NCBI RefSeq assembly: GCF_030718995.1
Contig: NZ_CP132204.1
Span: 4,340,001 to 4,404,000, forward strand
Source of the DNA: Arthrobacter oryzae
GTDB taxonomy: Bacteria; Actinomycetota; Actinomycetes; Actinomycetales; Micrococcaceae
Length of the DNA: 64,000 nucleotides
Direction of reading: 5' to 3'
Shown: one piece after another, positions 16,631 through 24,784 of the stretch
Layout: each line of letters starts with the position of its first letter
How positions within the stretch are numbered: position 1 is the stretch's first letter
Translations under genes and position numbers: made by a program
Notes under the pieces: generated by a model
Told to the model about the DNA's origin: nothing
The model's input: the letters and a program-made list of their open reading frames with translations, nothing else
The model's database searches: none

Positions 16631-16703
16631 TGGAGCTGAGGGGACTCGAACCCCTGACCCCCTGCATGCCATGCAGGTGCGCTACCAGCTGCGCCACAGC
16701 CCC
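16631..16703 (-). tRNA. tRNA-Ala(GGC), copy A
   Basis: The minus strand folds as a full tRNA. The acceptor stem GGGGCTG pairs with CAGCTCC with one G-U pair. The anticodon stem is CCTGC/GCAGG with loop ATGGCAT, giving anticodon GGC (alanine). The T arm contains GGTTCGAGTCC. Discriminator is A and CCA is not encoded. The 73-nt gene is identical to copy B at 16910-16982. Confidence 0.97.
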
Positions 16704-16747
16704 AAACTCGTGTTTCTTTCGGAGCGATGTCCGTAAGCAACTTGATT

Positions 16748-16777
16748 ATCTTAAACCACAATCGTGTAAGACGCCAA
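16748..16777 (-). promoter_or_regulatory. Promoter of tRNA-Ala copy A
   Basis: On the minus strand, TTGGCG (16772-16777) and TAAGAT (16748-16753) are separated by 18 bases. The -10 box ends about 45 nt before the tRNA. The -10 context (TAAGATAATC followed by AGTTGCTT) recurs upstream of copy B, which supports a real promoter. Confidence 0.65.
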
Positions 16778-16866
16778 TTCGGCCCCGGTGTGCGGCAGCC
16801 CGCCGCCGTCGACCGCCACGACTGCACACGAAAAGCGCCGGAACGCCGCTTAATCAGCGTGGAATT

Positions 16867-16903
16867 AAAAAAGTCCGCCGGAATCTTTCGATTCCGGCGG
16901 ACT
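16867..16903 (-). terminator. Rho-independent terminator of tRNA-Ala copy B
   Basis: AGTCCGCCGGAAT pairs perfectly with ATTCCGGCGGACT across a 6-base loop. On the minus strand the stem is followed by TTTTTT. The position is just downstream of copy B, and this is a textbook intrinsic terminator. Confidence 0.9.
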
Positions 16904-16909
16904 ATTCGG

Positions 16910-16982
16910 TGGAGCTGAGGGGACTCGAACCCCTGACCCCCTGCATGCCATGCAGGTGCGCTACCAGCTGCGCCACAGCCCC
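16910..16982 (-). tRNA. tRNA-Ala(GGC), copy B
   Basis: The 73-nt sequence is identical to copy A: same acceptor stem, GGC anticodon and T arm, with no encoded CCA. It has its own promoter upstream (17063-17092) and its own terminator (16867-16903), so the two copies are separate transcription units. Confidence 0.97.
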
Positions 16983-17062
16983 GAATTTTCATTGCTCCGG
17001 CACCTTCAGTTTTCACTGTAGGGCCCGGTTCTGCGTCCGGATCTCTCCGAAGCAACTCAAAT

Positions 17063-17092
17063 ATCTTAGAACAGCCGTTCCGAAAATTCCAA
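17063..17092 (-). promoter_or_regulatory. Promoter of tRNA-Ala copy B
   Basis: TTGGAA (17087-17092), an 18-base spacer and TAAGAT (17063-17068) lie on the minus strand about 80 nt before the tRNA. Spacing and -10 sequence are the same as for copy A. Confidence 0.62.
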
Positions 17093-17120
17093 ATCGGGCA
17101 TATTCGGTGGCGTCTTCCCG

Positions 17121-17522
17121 CTATTCGCTTTCGGAAGAGACGGCTGCCTTGGCCGACGCGTCATCCCCGAGCTGCAGGTCTACCACGGGGCAGTCCTTCC
17201 AGAGACGCTCAAGCGCGTAGAACACGCGGTCTTCCTCGTGCTGGACGTGGATAACGACGTCGGAGTAGTCCAGCAGCACCCAGCGTCCGCCGGAGCGGCC
17301 CTCACGGCGGACCGGACGGAGATCCTGCTTGCCAAGTTCCTCTTCGATGCCGTCAACAATGGCATTGACCTGGCGCTCACTGGGCGCCGAAGCGATCAGG
17401 AACACATCGGCCAGTGCCAGCCGCTCGCTGACATCCAGGCCGACGATATCCTGGGCTATTTTGTCTGCAGCGGCACGCGCGGCGACGCGGGCTATGGCGA
17501 TGGATGAATCTGTTGCAGTCAC
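17121..17522 (-). CDS. rsfS: Ribosome silencing factor RsfS
   Basis: RsfS (RsfA/DUF143) binds ribosomal protein uL14 and blocks subunit joining, lowering translation when nutrients are short. The 133-aa product matches the family over its length: DKIAQDIVGLDVSERLALAD, FLIASAPSERQVNAIVDGIE, GRWVLLDYSDVVIHVQHEE and FYALERLWKDCP. The start is GTG with AAGGAG four to five bases upstream. It lies downstream of nadD, separated only by the 430-aa membrane protein gene; nadD-rsfS linkage is widely conserved. Confidence 0.96.
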   Translation of the reverse strand: MTATDSSIAIARVAARAAADKIAQDIVGLDVSERLALADVFLIASAPSERQVNAIVDGIEEELGKQDLRPVRREGRSGGRWVLLDYSDVVIHVQHEEDRVFYALERLWKDCPVVDLQLGDDASAKAAVSSESE

Positions 17523-17627
17523 GGGACTCCTTGTAGTGTTTTAAAGCTATGTTTGTCCGGCACTGAGGGAATCAGCGCCGTAATATCGGAAGGGCAGCCG
17601 CGCATTGTGATGCGCCGGTGCGTGTGA

Positions 17628-18920
17628 TCAGGGGGCCAGGCCGCTGATAATCATGGTGACCCCGGCAATCAGCGCCACGATCCCCAGTGCGAGGACTGCC
17701 AGCTGCAGCAGCCGGATACGATGCGCCCGGCCCAGCCCGGCGGTGACGGCGTCCAGCGGTTCGAGTCCGTAGGCCGTATTTGCGGCCACGCGCGGCCGGT
17801 CAACGAAATTCTCGCTGGCTTCGGCCGACCAGGAATCAGCAGGCTCGGCGGCAGCGGCCTTGGCTGCCGTGGGATCGGCCGCGGCTTTGGCTGCCGCCTC
17901 AGCCCGGGCAAGGACGCCTGCACGGCCTGTCGCCGGTCCGGGAGTCCGCCTCGTCGGCCCGGATTTGCGTGAACCCTTGGGGCCGGACGGCTGCAAGCGC
18001 GGGCCGGGATTGGTCACCACGGGTACATACGATGTAGCCGGTTTCTTCATGACCGGCCGGTCAATCCCCGGAACCTTCTCGAACTCCAGCGGCGTGACCA
18101 TCGCAAGGTTGCTGACGGCCGACGGCTCCGTCTTTGGGTTCGCAGGCTGGCTGGCCTGTTCGGCCAGCTTTTGCTTGGCCATGGCTCGCTTGTTCAGGAT
18201 GGCAGCGCGCTCGGCCAGAGCGATCTGCTCCGCGAGGATTTCCGGGTCCACCGCTTCGGGATCCGTCGCCGCGATGTGCTCCATCTTGGCAATCTGATTC
18301 CTGGCCTGTTCGGCGATGAGAGAACGCGCCGCGAGGGCCTGTTCGACGGTCATACCATCAGGAAGGTTGCTGTCCGCGTTTACCTGAGGGGTACCGGCCC
18401 CGGGCGCTTCCGACTGATGAACGGCCGACTGCGGCGCCGATTGACCCGGACGGGCCTGCGGGGCCGGCTGTCCCGGACGGGCCTGCGGCACGGTGCGCTG
18501 GGCGGCGGTGCGCGCCGGCGGAACAATCGGGTTCGCGGCAGTGGCCGGTGCGGCCTCGGCCTGAAGCTGCTGGAGGCGGAGCTGGCGTCGCGTGGGCGGA
18601 CCGCCGCCGGACAGCCGCTCTTCCTTTTGGGCCAGTTCCTTGATGGTGCGCAGGGCTGCGCGGTCCCTCGCCCGGCTCTGCGAGGAACGTTCGGATCCGG
18701 AGGGAGTCCGAACGGAGTCCACCGGCCCTGGAGCTACACGGCGGATGCGGCCTGTGCCGTCCTCGCGGATGCGGGCCGGCGTCCCGTCGCCGGGCAGTTT
18801 GGAGGCAGGGGGAACGGGACCCGGCGCCGAGGGACCCGTATCCTGCGGTGATTCCACGCGCTCATCTCGGGCCTGCCGCAATTCGCGACGGCTACGGAGG
18901 GGAGGCTGTTCCTGGCTCAT
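17628..18920 (-). CDS. Low-complexity protein with C-terminal membrane anchor, unknown function
   Basis: This 430-aa protein begins MSQEQPPLRSRRELRQARDE. Most of it is rich in Pro, Ala, Gln and Arg and is probably disordered. It includes a short duplicated unit (QARPGQPAP, QARPGQSAP), and a charged helical segment at about residues 195-260 could form a coiled coil. A single hydrophobic segment near the C-terminus (LLQLAVLALGIVALIAGVTM) indicates a tail anchor with the bulk in the cytoplasm. The gene sits 8 bp after nadD and 105 bp before rsfS on the same strand, so it belongs to that transcript. I do not recognise a named family. Confidence 0.8.
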   Translation of the reverse strand: MSQEQPPLRSRRELRQARDERVESPQDTGPSAPGPVPPASKLPGDGTPARIREDGTGRIRRVAPGPVDSVRTPSGSERSSQSRARDRAALRTIKELAQKEERLSGGGPPTRRQLRLQQLQAEAAPATAANPIVPPARTAAQRTVPQARPGQPAPQARPGQSAPQSAVHQSEAPGAGTPQVNADSNLPDGMTVEQALAARSLIAEQARNQIAKMEHIAATDPEAVDPEILAEQIALAERAAILNKRAMAKQKLAEQASQPANPKTEPSAVSNLAMVTPLEFEKVPGIDRPVMKKPATSYVPVVTNPGPRLQPSGPKGSRKSGPTRRTPGPATGRAGVLARAEAAAKAAADPTAAKAAAAEPADSWSAEASENFVDRPRVAANTAYGLEPLDAVTAGLGRAHRIRLLQLAVLALGIVALIAGVTMIISGLAP

Positions 18921-18928
18921 CTAACAAC

Positions 18929-19666
18929 TCACTCGGTACTGGCTGGTTCGTGTAACTCGGTAGGTGCGGCCTTGTTGTCCGGGTCGGACTGCCCGGCATA
19001 GAGGCCGTATTTCGCAATGTACTGGACCACCCCGTCAGGGACGAGGTACCACACGGGGTTGCCGGCCGCGACCCTCGTCCGGCAATCAGTGGACGAGATT
19101 GCCATGGCGGGCACTTCCAGGAGGCTGACGTCTTTCCTGCCCATCCCATCAAGGACGTGACCCGGCCGGGTCACACCGACGAAATGCGCCAGCGACCACA
19201 GTTCATCGATGTTCTTCCACGACAGGATCTGTGCCATGGCGTCCGCGCCGGTGATGAAGAACAGATCAGCATCCGGCCGCTGCGTACGAAGGTCACGCAG
19301 GGTGTCGATCGTGTACGTGGGCCCGGGACGGTCAACGTCAACCCTGCTGACGGTGAACCTGGGGTTTGATGCCGTGGCAATGACCGTCATGAGATACCGG
19401 TGCTCCGGTTCGCTGACCTGTTTGTGCGTCTTTTGCCACGGCTGCCCGGTGGGTACAAACACCACTTCGTCGAGGCCGAACTTCGCCGCAACTTCGCTGG
19501 CCGCGACAAGGTGGCCGTGATGGATGGGATCGAATGTCCCGCCCATCACACCCAAACGCAGGCGGCGCTTGGCGCCGCGCCGCTTCAGGACCGCAGTGAT
19601 GTTAGTGGCCTTGACCGTGATCGTGCTTGTTCGGGTGCTGGCGGTGGGGATCCGAGTGTTCCTCAA
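18929..19666 (-). CDS. nadD: Nicotinate-nucleotide adenylyltransferase
   Basis: NadD joins ATP and nicotinate mononucleotide to form deamido-NAD in NAD synthesis. The nucleotidyltransferase motif is LGVMGGTFDPIHHGHLVAAS, followed by FVPTGQPWQKTHK, and AISSTDCRTRV near the end holds the ISSTxxR motif. The conserved core begins at about residue 35 of the coding frame given. The start is uncertain. The only in-frame start codon before the core is TTG at 19666, without a good ribosome site and overlapping the upstream small gene by 65 bp. Later TTG, GTG and ATG codons (19555-19546) would cut into the first beta strand. Product identity is secure. Confidence 0.9.
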   Translation of the reverse strand: MRNTRIPTASTRTSTITVKATNITAVLKRRGAKRRLRLGVMGGTFDPIHHGHLVAASEVAAKFGLDEVVFVPTGQPWQKTHKQVSEPEHRYLMTVIATASNPRFTVSRVDVDRPGPTYTIDTLRDLRTQRPDADLFFITGADAMAQILSWKNIDELWSLAHFVGVTRPGHVLDGMGRKDVSLLEVPAMAISSTDCRTRVAAGNPVWYLVPDGVVQYIAKYGLYAGQSDPDNKAAPTELHEPASTE

Positions 19667-19826
19667 CGGCTTCGTGCCGGTTGCCGAGGTTGCTGTAGGA
19701 CAGCGTCACAAACATCATGACGAGCATGATCGCAAAAATGGCCACGCCGAAAACCCACGGTTCGGCCCACAGCGGAGCCAGTTCTTCATGTTCGGCGACG
19801 GACGCGCCAACCTGCTGCAGCAGCAT
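19602..19826 (-). CDS. Small single-pass membrane protein with histidine-rich tail
   Basis: This 74-aa protein begins MLLQQVGASVAEHEEL. The ATG is chosen because AGGGGAG lies four bases upstream; a GTG 7 codons earlier lacks a site. One membrane helix (about residues 25-45, VFGVAIFAIMLVMMFVTLSY) is followed by a polar tail with seven His in 24 residues (HEAVEEHSDPHRQHPNKHDH...). A metal-binding role is possible but is inference only. It lies upstream of nadD on the same strand, with its stop inside the nadD frame. I do not recognise a named family. Confidence 0.75.
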   Translation of the reverse strand: MLLQQVGASVAEHEELAPLWAEPWVFGVAIFAIMLVMMFVTLSYSNLGNRHEAVEEHSDPHRQHPNKHDHGQGH

Positions 19827-19906
19827 TTTCTCCCCTAAAGAGTTCACACAATGACGACGGCGGGCATTCCCGCCGTTCCGGACTTCTGTTCCATGTTACA
19901 GCGTTG

Positions 19907-21259
19907 CTAGCTGCGGATCTGGCCCTCGCCCTGCACTATCCACTTGGTGGTAGTGAGTTCGGTCAGGCCCATGGGACCGCGGGCGTGGAGCTTCTGGGTG
20001 GAAATGCCAACCTCTGCGCCCAGGCCCAGTTCCCCGCCGTCCGTGAACCTTGTGGAGGCGTTGACGATGACCGCTGCCGAGTCAATTTCGGAAATGAAGC
20101 GTTCGGCGTTCGCGAGGTCGTTGGTGATGATGGCCTCAGTGTGCCCCGTCGACCAGCGGCGGATGTGCTTCACTGCCTCATCGAGGTTGTCCACCATGGC
20201 CACCGCCAGATCCAGGTCCATGTACTCGGTGGCCCAGTCCTCGTCGGTGGCCGGCACTGATTCCACCGAGGCAGGCAACGCGGCGCGGACCCTCGTGTCG
20301 GCGTGCAACGTGACTCCTGCTTTGCGCAAGGCCTCGGCGACTGCGGGCAGGACGGTGGATTTGGAATGCACCAGGAGGGTCTCCACCGTATTGCAGACGC
20401 TGGGCCGCTGGGTCTTGGCGTTGAGGAGGATGTCCACTGCCATGTCTTCACTGGCAGATTCGTCAATAAAGATATGGACATTACCCTCGCCGGTCTCGAT
20501 CACCGGAACGGACGAGTTGTTCACGACGGTCTGGATCAGGTCCCGGCCGCCGCGGGGAATCAGGACGTCCACCCGGCCGCGCGCCCGCATGAGGACGTTG
20601 GCGCCTTCACGGCCGAACTGGTCCACGCTCTGGACGGCGTCCGCCGGCAGCCCGACCGACTCGAGGGCTTCACGGAGGGCACGGATGAGTGCCTCGTTGG
20701 TGGAGGCAGCGGCAGTGCCGCCGCGCAGGATGACCGCATTGCCGCTTTTCAGTGCCAGACCGGCGATGTCCACCGTCACGTTGGGACGGGCCTCGTAGAT
20801 GGCTGCAACCACGCCCATGGGGACGTTGATCTGGCGCAGGCGCAGGCCGTTGGGCAGGGTCTGGCCGCGGACCACGTTGCCCACCGGGTCAGGCAGGCCC
20901 GCAAGGTTCTCCAGCGCGGCTGCGAGGGCATCGATCCGTGCGTCGTTCAGCGTCAGGCGGTCCAGCAGGGCCGCGGACGTTCCGTTCGCGCGGCCGGCCT
21001 CCACATCCTTGGCGTTGGCGGCCAGGATGCGGGCCTTGCTCGCGAGCAGGGCAGCGCCGATGGCGCGCAGGCCTTTGTCCTTCCAGGCGCGGTTTGCGCG
21101 TGCCATGCTGCGCGAAGCCTGGCGGGACCGGTCAGCGATGGCGTGCACGGCAGCCTCGACCTCAGCCGGGGACAGCTGGGCATTTTCCGGCGCGACGGAT
21201 ACGTCCGTGGAGTCGCTGGATTTCTCGGCGGCTTGGTGAATCAGTGCCTCAGTCATCAT
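19907..21259 (-). CDS. proA: Gamma-glutamyl phosphate reductase
   Basis: ProA reduces gamma-glutamyl phosphate to glutamate-5-semialdehyde with NADPH, the second step of proline synthesis. The 450-aa protein carries VTVDIAGLALKSGNAVILRG, LIPRGGRDLIQTV and the catalytic Cys in TQRPSVCNTVETLLVH. The C-terminal LGAEVGISTQKLHARGPMGL is diagnostic of ProA. Two adjacent ATG codons are possible starts. An unusual N-terminal extension of about 30 residues (Ser/Asp-rich) precedes the conserved fold. It lies 23 bp after proB on the same strand. Confidence 0.97.
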   Translation of the reverse strand: MMTEALIHQAAEKSSDSTDVSVAPENAQLSPAEVEAAVHAIADRSRQASRSMARANRAWKDKGLRAIGAALLASKARILAANAKDVEAGRANGTSAALLDRLTLNDARIDALAAALENLAGLPDPVGNVVRGQTLPNGLRLRQINVPMGVVAAIYEARPNVTVDIAGLALKSGNAVILRGGTAAASTNEALIRALREALESVGLPADAVQSVDQFGREGANVLMRARGRVDVLIPRGGRDLIQTVVNNSSVPVIETGEGNVHIFIDESASEDMAVDILLNAKTQRPSVCNTVETLLVHSKSTVLPAVAEALRKAGVTLHADTRVRAALPASVESVPATDEDWATEYMDLDLAVAMVDNLDEAVKHIRRWSTGHTEAIITNDLANAERFISEIDSAAVIVNASTRFTDGGELGLGAEVGISTQKLHARGPMGLTELTTTKWIVQGEGQIRS

Positions 21260-21282
21260 TCAAGTCTAGGCGAATCAGTCCG

Positions 21283-22455
21283 CTAGACCAGAACCAGGTC
21301 ATCAACGTGAACAACCTCACGGTCGAAGCCACGGCCCAGCGACTCCCCCAGTTCCACTGTGGAACGCCCCAGCATCTGCGGCAGTTCATCCGAGGAATAG
21401 TTGACCAGGCCCCTGGCGATGACCGTGCCGTTCGGCGAAATCATTTCGACGGCGTCGCCGGATTCAAAGGTGCCTTCAACTGCCGTGATACCGGCCGGGA
21501 GCAGCGAAAAGCGGTGGTCCCGGACAGCCGTGACGGCGCCGTCGTCGAGGATCAGCCGGCCCTGCACGTGCGCCAGGTGCGCCAGCCACATCATGCGCAC
21601 CGATTTGCGGCCGCTGTTGACGGAGAACCAGGTTCCCACGTCCTCGCCGTTCAGGGCGGCGGCGGCGTTCGCGGTGGACGTGACCAGAGCGGGGATGCCC
21701 GAATCGGCGGCCATCGTGGCGGCCTCCACCTTCGTCTGCATGCCGCCGGTTCCGACACCGGCCTGGCCGGGTTTGCCGATGTTGACGCCCTCGAGGTCCT
21801 GGGGGCCGTCAACCTGCGGAATCCGCTTGGCACCCTTCGAGGGAGGCCCGTCATAGAGCGAGTCGACGTCGGAGAGCAGCACCAGGGCATCGGCCCGGAC
21901 CAGGTGCGCCACCAGGGCGGACAGCCGGTCGTTGTCGCCGAAGCGGATCTTGTGCGTTGCCACGGTGTCGTTTTCGTTGACCACCGGCACGACGCCGAGG
22001 TTCAGGAGACGGTTCAGGGCACGGAAAGCGTTCATGTGGTGGCTGCGCCGCATGAGGTCGTCCGCGGTCAGCAGGACTTGGCTGACCGTCACGCCGTGCG
22101 CTGCGAAGGCGTGCGTGTAACGGGCCATGAGGAGTCCCTGGCCGACGCTGGCGGCTGCCTGCTGGGTGGCGAGGTCGCGCGGGCGCTTCACCAGGCCCAG
22201 CGGGGCCAGGCCTGCGGAGATGGCGCCGGAGGAGACGAGGATGATCTCGGTGCCGTCGTTGTGCTTGGCAGCCAGCGCATCGGACAGCTCGATCAGTGCC
22301 TCTTCGGAGATTCCACCCTTGAGGCTGGTGAGCGACGACGATCCGACCTTGACGACGATGCGGCGCGCCCTGGCGAGCATGCTGCGGTCGTCGGTGCGGG
22401 GTTCCTCGATGACAATTGCGGAATTATCGGTCACGTGTGCGGGTTCACTCCTCAT
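21283..22455 (-). CDS. proB: Glutamate 5-kinase with PUA domain
   Basis: ProB phosphorylates glutamate to gamma-glutamyl phosphate, the first and normally proline-inhibited step of proline synthesis. The amino-acid-kinase domain has IVVKVGSSSLT, ILVSSGAISAG, VVPVVNENDTVA and GTGGMQTKVEAA. A C-terminal PUA domain follows (GLVNYSSDELPQMLGRST), as in long-form bacterial ProB. The ATG at 22455 overlaps the end of obgE by 11 bp. A GTG seven codons later (22434), preceded by GAGGAG at a long spacing, is an alternative start. Gene order obgE-proB-proA is conserved in actinobacteria. Confidence 0.96.
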   Translation of the reverse strand: MRSEPAHVTDNSAIVIEEPRTDDRSMLARARRIVVKVGSSSLTSLKGGISEEALIELSDALAAKHNDGTEIILVSSGAISAGLAPLGLVKRPRDLATQQAAASVGQGLLMARYTHAFAAHGVTVSQVLLTADDLMRRSHHMNAFRALNRLLNLGVVPVVNENDTVATHKIRFGDNDRLSALVAHLVRADALVLLSDVDSLYDGPPSKGAKRIPQVDGPQDLEGVNIGKPGQAGVGTGGMQTKVEAATMAADSGIPALVTSTANAAAALNGEDVGTWFSVNSGRKSVRMMWLAHLAHVQGRLILDDGAVTAVRDHRFSLLPAGITAVEGTFESGDAVEMISPNGTVIARGLVNYSSDELPQMLGRSTVELGESLGRGFDREVVHVDDLVLV

Positions 22456-24034
22456 TTTCGGTGGTCAGTCCGCTCTCCTTGAGCGGCCGTGCGGCACGCC
22501 GCCCGCTGACTGATTCGGTCCAGATCCCGGCCTTGCGCTCGGCTTCCAGCTCGGCCCGGGCCGCAGCCTTGGCGTCGCGGCGCTCCTGCTGCTCGTCGCG
22601 CTTCTGCCCGCGGGTGGGGCGGTCGCCGATGTCGGCGAAGCGGACGTCCGTGCCACGGGGCGAGGCGAGCAGTTCGGCGCCCGCCATCATGGTGGGTTCC
22701 CAGTCGAACACCACGCCGTCGTCTTCACCGATCACTACGGTGTCGCCGGGCTTGGCGCCCTGCTTGAACAGCTCGTTTTCCACGCCCAGTTTGGCCAGGC
22801 GGTCGGCGAGGTAGCCGATGGCTTCTTCATTGGTGAAGTCGGTTTGCTTGACCCAGCGCACGGGCTTGTCGCCCAGGACCCGGAACAGCGGCTCCAGGTT
22901 CTTTTCCTCACGGCGGATCTTGAAGCCTGACTCGTTGACTGCCCTCGGGCGCAGCACTGGTGCGTGCACCTTCGGCGGCGTGGCAGCCACCGAGTCACGG
23001 GCAGCCTTGACGATCTCCGCCATGGCGAAGCCGAGCTGGCGGAGGCCTTCGTGGCTCGTGGCAGAGATCTCGAATACGCGGTAGCCGCGGGACTCAAGTT
23101 CGGGCCGGACGAACTCGGCCATGTCCTTGCCGTCAGGCAGGTCGACCTTGTTCAGGGCCACCAGCCGGGGCCGGTGGTTCAGCGGGACAACCTCGCCGTC
23201 GGAGCCGGCGTAGCTCATGTCAACCGCGTATTTTTCAAGCTCGGCTTCAATGATGGCGAGGTCTGAGAGCGGATCGCGGTCAGCTTCGAGCGTACCGCAG
23301 TCCAAAACGTGAACCAAAGCTGCGCAGCGCTCGACGTGCCGCAGGAAGTGGTGGCCAAGGCCCTTGCCTTCGCTGGCTCCTTCGATGAGTCCGGGGACGT
23401 CGGCGATGGTGAAGCGTACGTCGCCGGCCTGGACGACGCCCAGGTTGGGGATCAGCGTGGTGAAGGGGTAATCGGCGATCTTGGGGCGTGCCGCGGACAT
23501 GGCGGCGATGAGGCTGGACTTGCCGGCGGACGGGAATCCCACCAGGGCGATGTCCGCGATGGACTTCAGTTCCAGGACAATGTCGCTGGACTCGCCTTCG
23601 ATGCCGAGGAGGGCGAAGCCGGGAGCACGGCGCTTCTGGGAGGACAGTGCGGCGTTGCCCAATCCGCCCGGTCCGCCGGCGGCCGCGACGAACTCGGCGC
23701 CTTCGCCGACGAGGTCAGCCAGGACCCGGCCGTCCTTGGTCTTGACGACGGTGCCTTCCGGAACGGGAAGGATCAGGGTTTCGCCGTTTTTGCCGCCGCG
23801 CCAGTCGCCCATGCCGGGCCCGCCGTTGGTGGCGTGGCGGTGGGGCGCGTGGTGATAGTCCAGCAGCGTGGTGGTCTGGGGGTCAACGCGCAGGATGACG
23901 TCGCCGCCGTCGCCGCCGTTGCCGCCGTCGGGACCGCCCAGGGGCTTGAACTTTTCGCGGTGGACGGAGACACAGCCGTGACCGCCGCTACCGCCGGATA
24001 CGTGCAGTACTACCCGGTCTACAAAGCTCGCCAC
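22445..24034 (-). CDS. obgE: Obg-family GTPase
   Basis: ObgE/CgtA is a ribosome-associated GTPase needed for 50S assembly and stress responses. The 529-aa protein starts at GTG (VASFVDRVVLHVSGG), six bases after AGAGGAG, so the longer in-frame extension is rejected. The N-terminal glycine-rich OBG domain (GGSGGHGCVSVHREKFKPLG, GGPDGGNGGDGGDVIL) leads to the G domain: G1 GFPSAGKSSLI, G3 DVPGLIEGASEGKGLGHHFL and G4 NKVDLPD. A C-terminal OCT domain and a charged tail follow. It lies after rpmA, separated by a terminator at 24105-24133, so it probably has its own promoter. Confidence 0.97.
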   Translation of the reverse strand: MASFVDRVVLHVSGGSGGHGCVSVHREKFKPLGGPDGGNGGDGGDVILRVDPQTTTLLDYHHAPHRHATNGGPGMGDWRGGKNGETLILPVPEGTVVKTKDGRVLADLVGEGAEFVAAAGGPGGLGNAALSSQKRRAPGFALLGIEGESSDIVLELKSIADIALVGFPSAGKSSLIAAMSAARPKIADYPFTTLIPNLGVVQAGDVRFTIADVPGLIEGASEGKGLGHHFLRHVERCAALVHVLDCGTLEADRDPLSDLAIIEAELEKYAVDMSYAGSDGEVVPLNHRPRLVALNKVDLPDGKDMAEFVRPELESRGYRVFEISATSHEGLRQLGFAMAEIVKAARDSVAATPPKVHAPVLRPRAVNESGFKIRREEKNLEPLFRVLGDKPVRWVKQTDFTNEEAIGYLADRLAKLGVENELFKQGAKPGDTVVIGEDDGVVFDWEPTMMAGAELLASPRGTDVRFADIGDRPTRGQKRDEQQERRDAKAAARAELEAERKAGIWTESVSGRRAARPLKESGLTTENEE

Positions 24035-24098
24035 GTGAATCTCCTCTGTGCTTAACCTGACCGTCTTGGACGCCCAAATTGATTGTAATGCGGTTAAA

Positions 24099-24133
24099 AG
24101 AACAGTGGAGCGGGCCATCATGGCCCGCTCCAC
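24099..24133 (-). terminator. Terminator after rplU-rpmA
   Basis: GTGGAGCGGGCCA pairs with TGGCCCGCTCCAC (24105-24117 and 24121-24133) around a 3-base loop. On the minus strand the sequence continues TGTTCTTTTAACC. It ends the ribosomal-protein transcript before obgE. Confidence 0.82.
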
Positions 24134-24150
24134 CGGTTTAGATCTTGGTA

Positions 24151-24414
24151 TTACTCTGCAGCTGCAGCAGCAACAATGTTCACGACTCGACGTCCGCGGC
24201 GGGTGCCGAATTCGACGGCGCCGGGGGTCAGTGCGAACAGGGTGTCGTCGCCGCCGCGGCCTACGCCGGCACCCGGGTGGAAGTGGGTGCCACGCTGGCG
24301 AACGATGATTTCGCCTGCGGAAACTACCTGGCCGCCGAAGCGCTTGACGCCGAGGTACTGGGCGTTGGAGTCACGACCGTTGCGAGTGGAGCTCGCGCCT
24401 TTTTTATGTGCCAT
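24151..24414 (-). CDS. rpmA: 50S ribosomal protein L27 (bL27)
   Basis: bL27 reaches toward the peptidyl-transferase centre of the large ribosomal subunit. The 87-aa protein begins MAHKKGASSTRNGRDSNAQY and continues GVKRFGGQVVSAGEIIVRQR and GVGRGGDDTLFA, a complete match to the family. The Ala-rich C-terminus (VVNIVAAAAAE) is common in actinobacteria. It is preceded by rplU with a 61-bp gap and followed by a strong terminator. Confidence 0.98.
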   Translation of the reverse strand: MAHKKGASSTRNGRDSNAQYLGVKRFGGQVVSAGEIIVRQRGTHFHPGAGVGRGGDDTLFALTPGAVEFGTRRGRRVVNIVAAAAAE

Positions 24415-24475
24415 TTGAAATGCCTGCCTTAAAAATTCTGGGGAATCTGCTGAAAACCTGAAAAGTAACGGAAGG

Positions 24476-24784
24476 TTACTTGATACCGGTGATCTTGACC
24501 TTGGTCAGTTCCTGACGGTGACCCTGGCGCTTCTTGTACCCGGTCTTGTTCTTGAACTTCTGGATGACGATCTTCGGACCACGAAGGTCCTGAAGGATCT
24601 CAGCCGTAACCGTTACCTTGGCCAGGTCCGCAGCGGCAGACGTGACTTTGTCACCGTCTACCAGGAGCAGTGCGGGCAACTCAATGGTGCTGCCGGCTCC
24701 ACCGGGGACGCGGTTCAGGGTAACGAAGTCTCCAACGGAAACCTTCTCTTGGCGGCCGCCTGCGCGGACAATCGCGTACACCAC
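24476..24784 (-). CDS. rplU: 50S ribosomal protein L21 (bL21)
   Basis: bL21 is a 23S rRNA-binding protein of the large subunit. I chose the GTG giving MVYAIVRAGGRQEKVSVGDF (102 aa), because L21 proteins typically start MVYAIV and AGTGAG lies seven bases upstream. A GTG four codons earlier has its purine-rich site too close. The C-terminus reads YKKRQGHRQELTKVKITGI, as expected. It is the first gene of the rplU-rpmA operon, with its promoter probably in the 24785-25105 gap. Confidence 0.97.
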   Translation of the reverse strand: MVYAIVRAGGRQEKVSVGDFVTLNRVPGGAGSTIELPALLLVDGDKVTSAAADLAKVTVTAEILQDLRGPKIVIQKFKNKTGYKKRQGHRQELTKVKITGIK

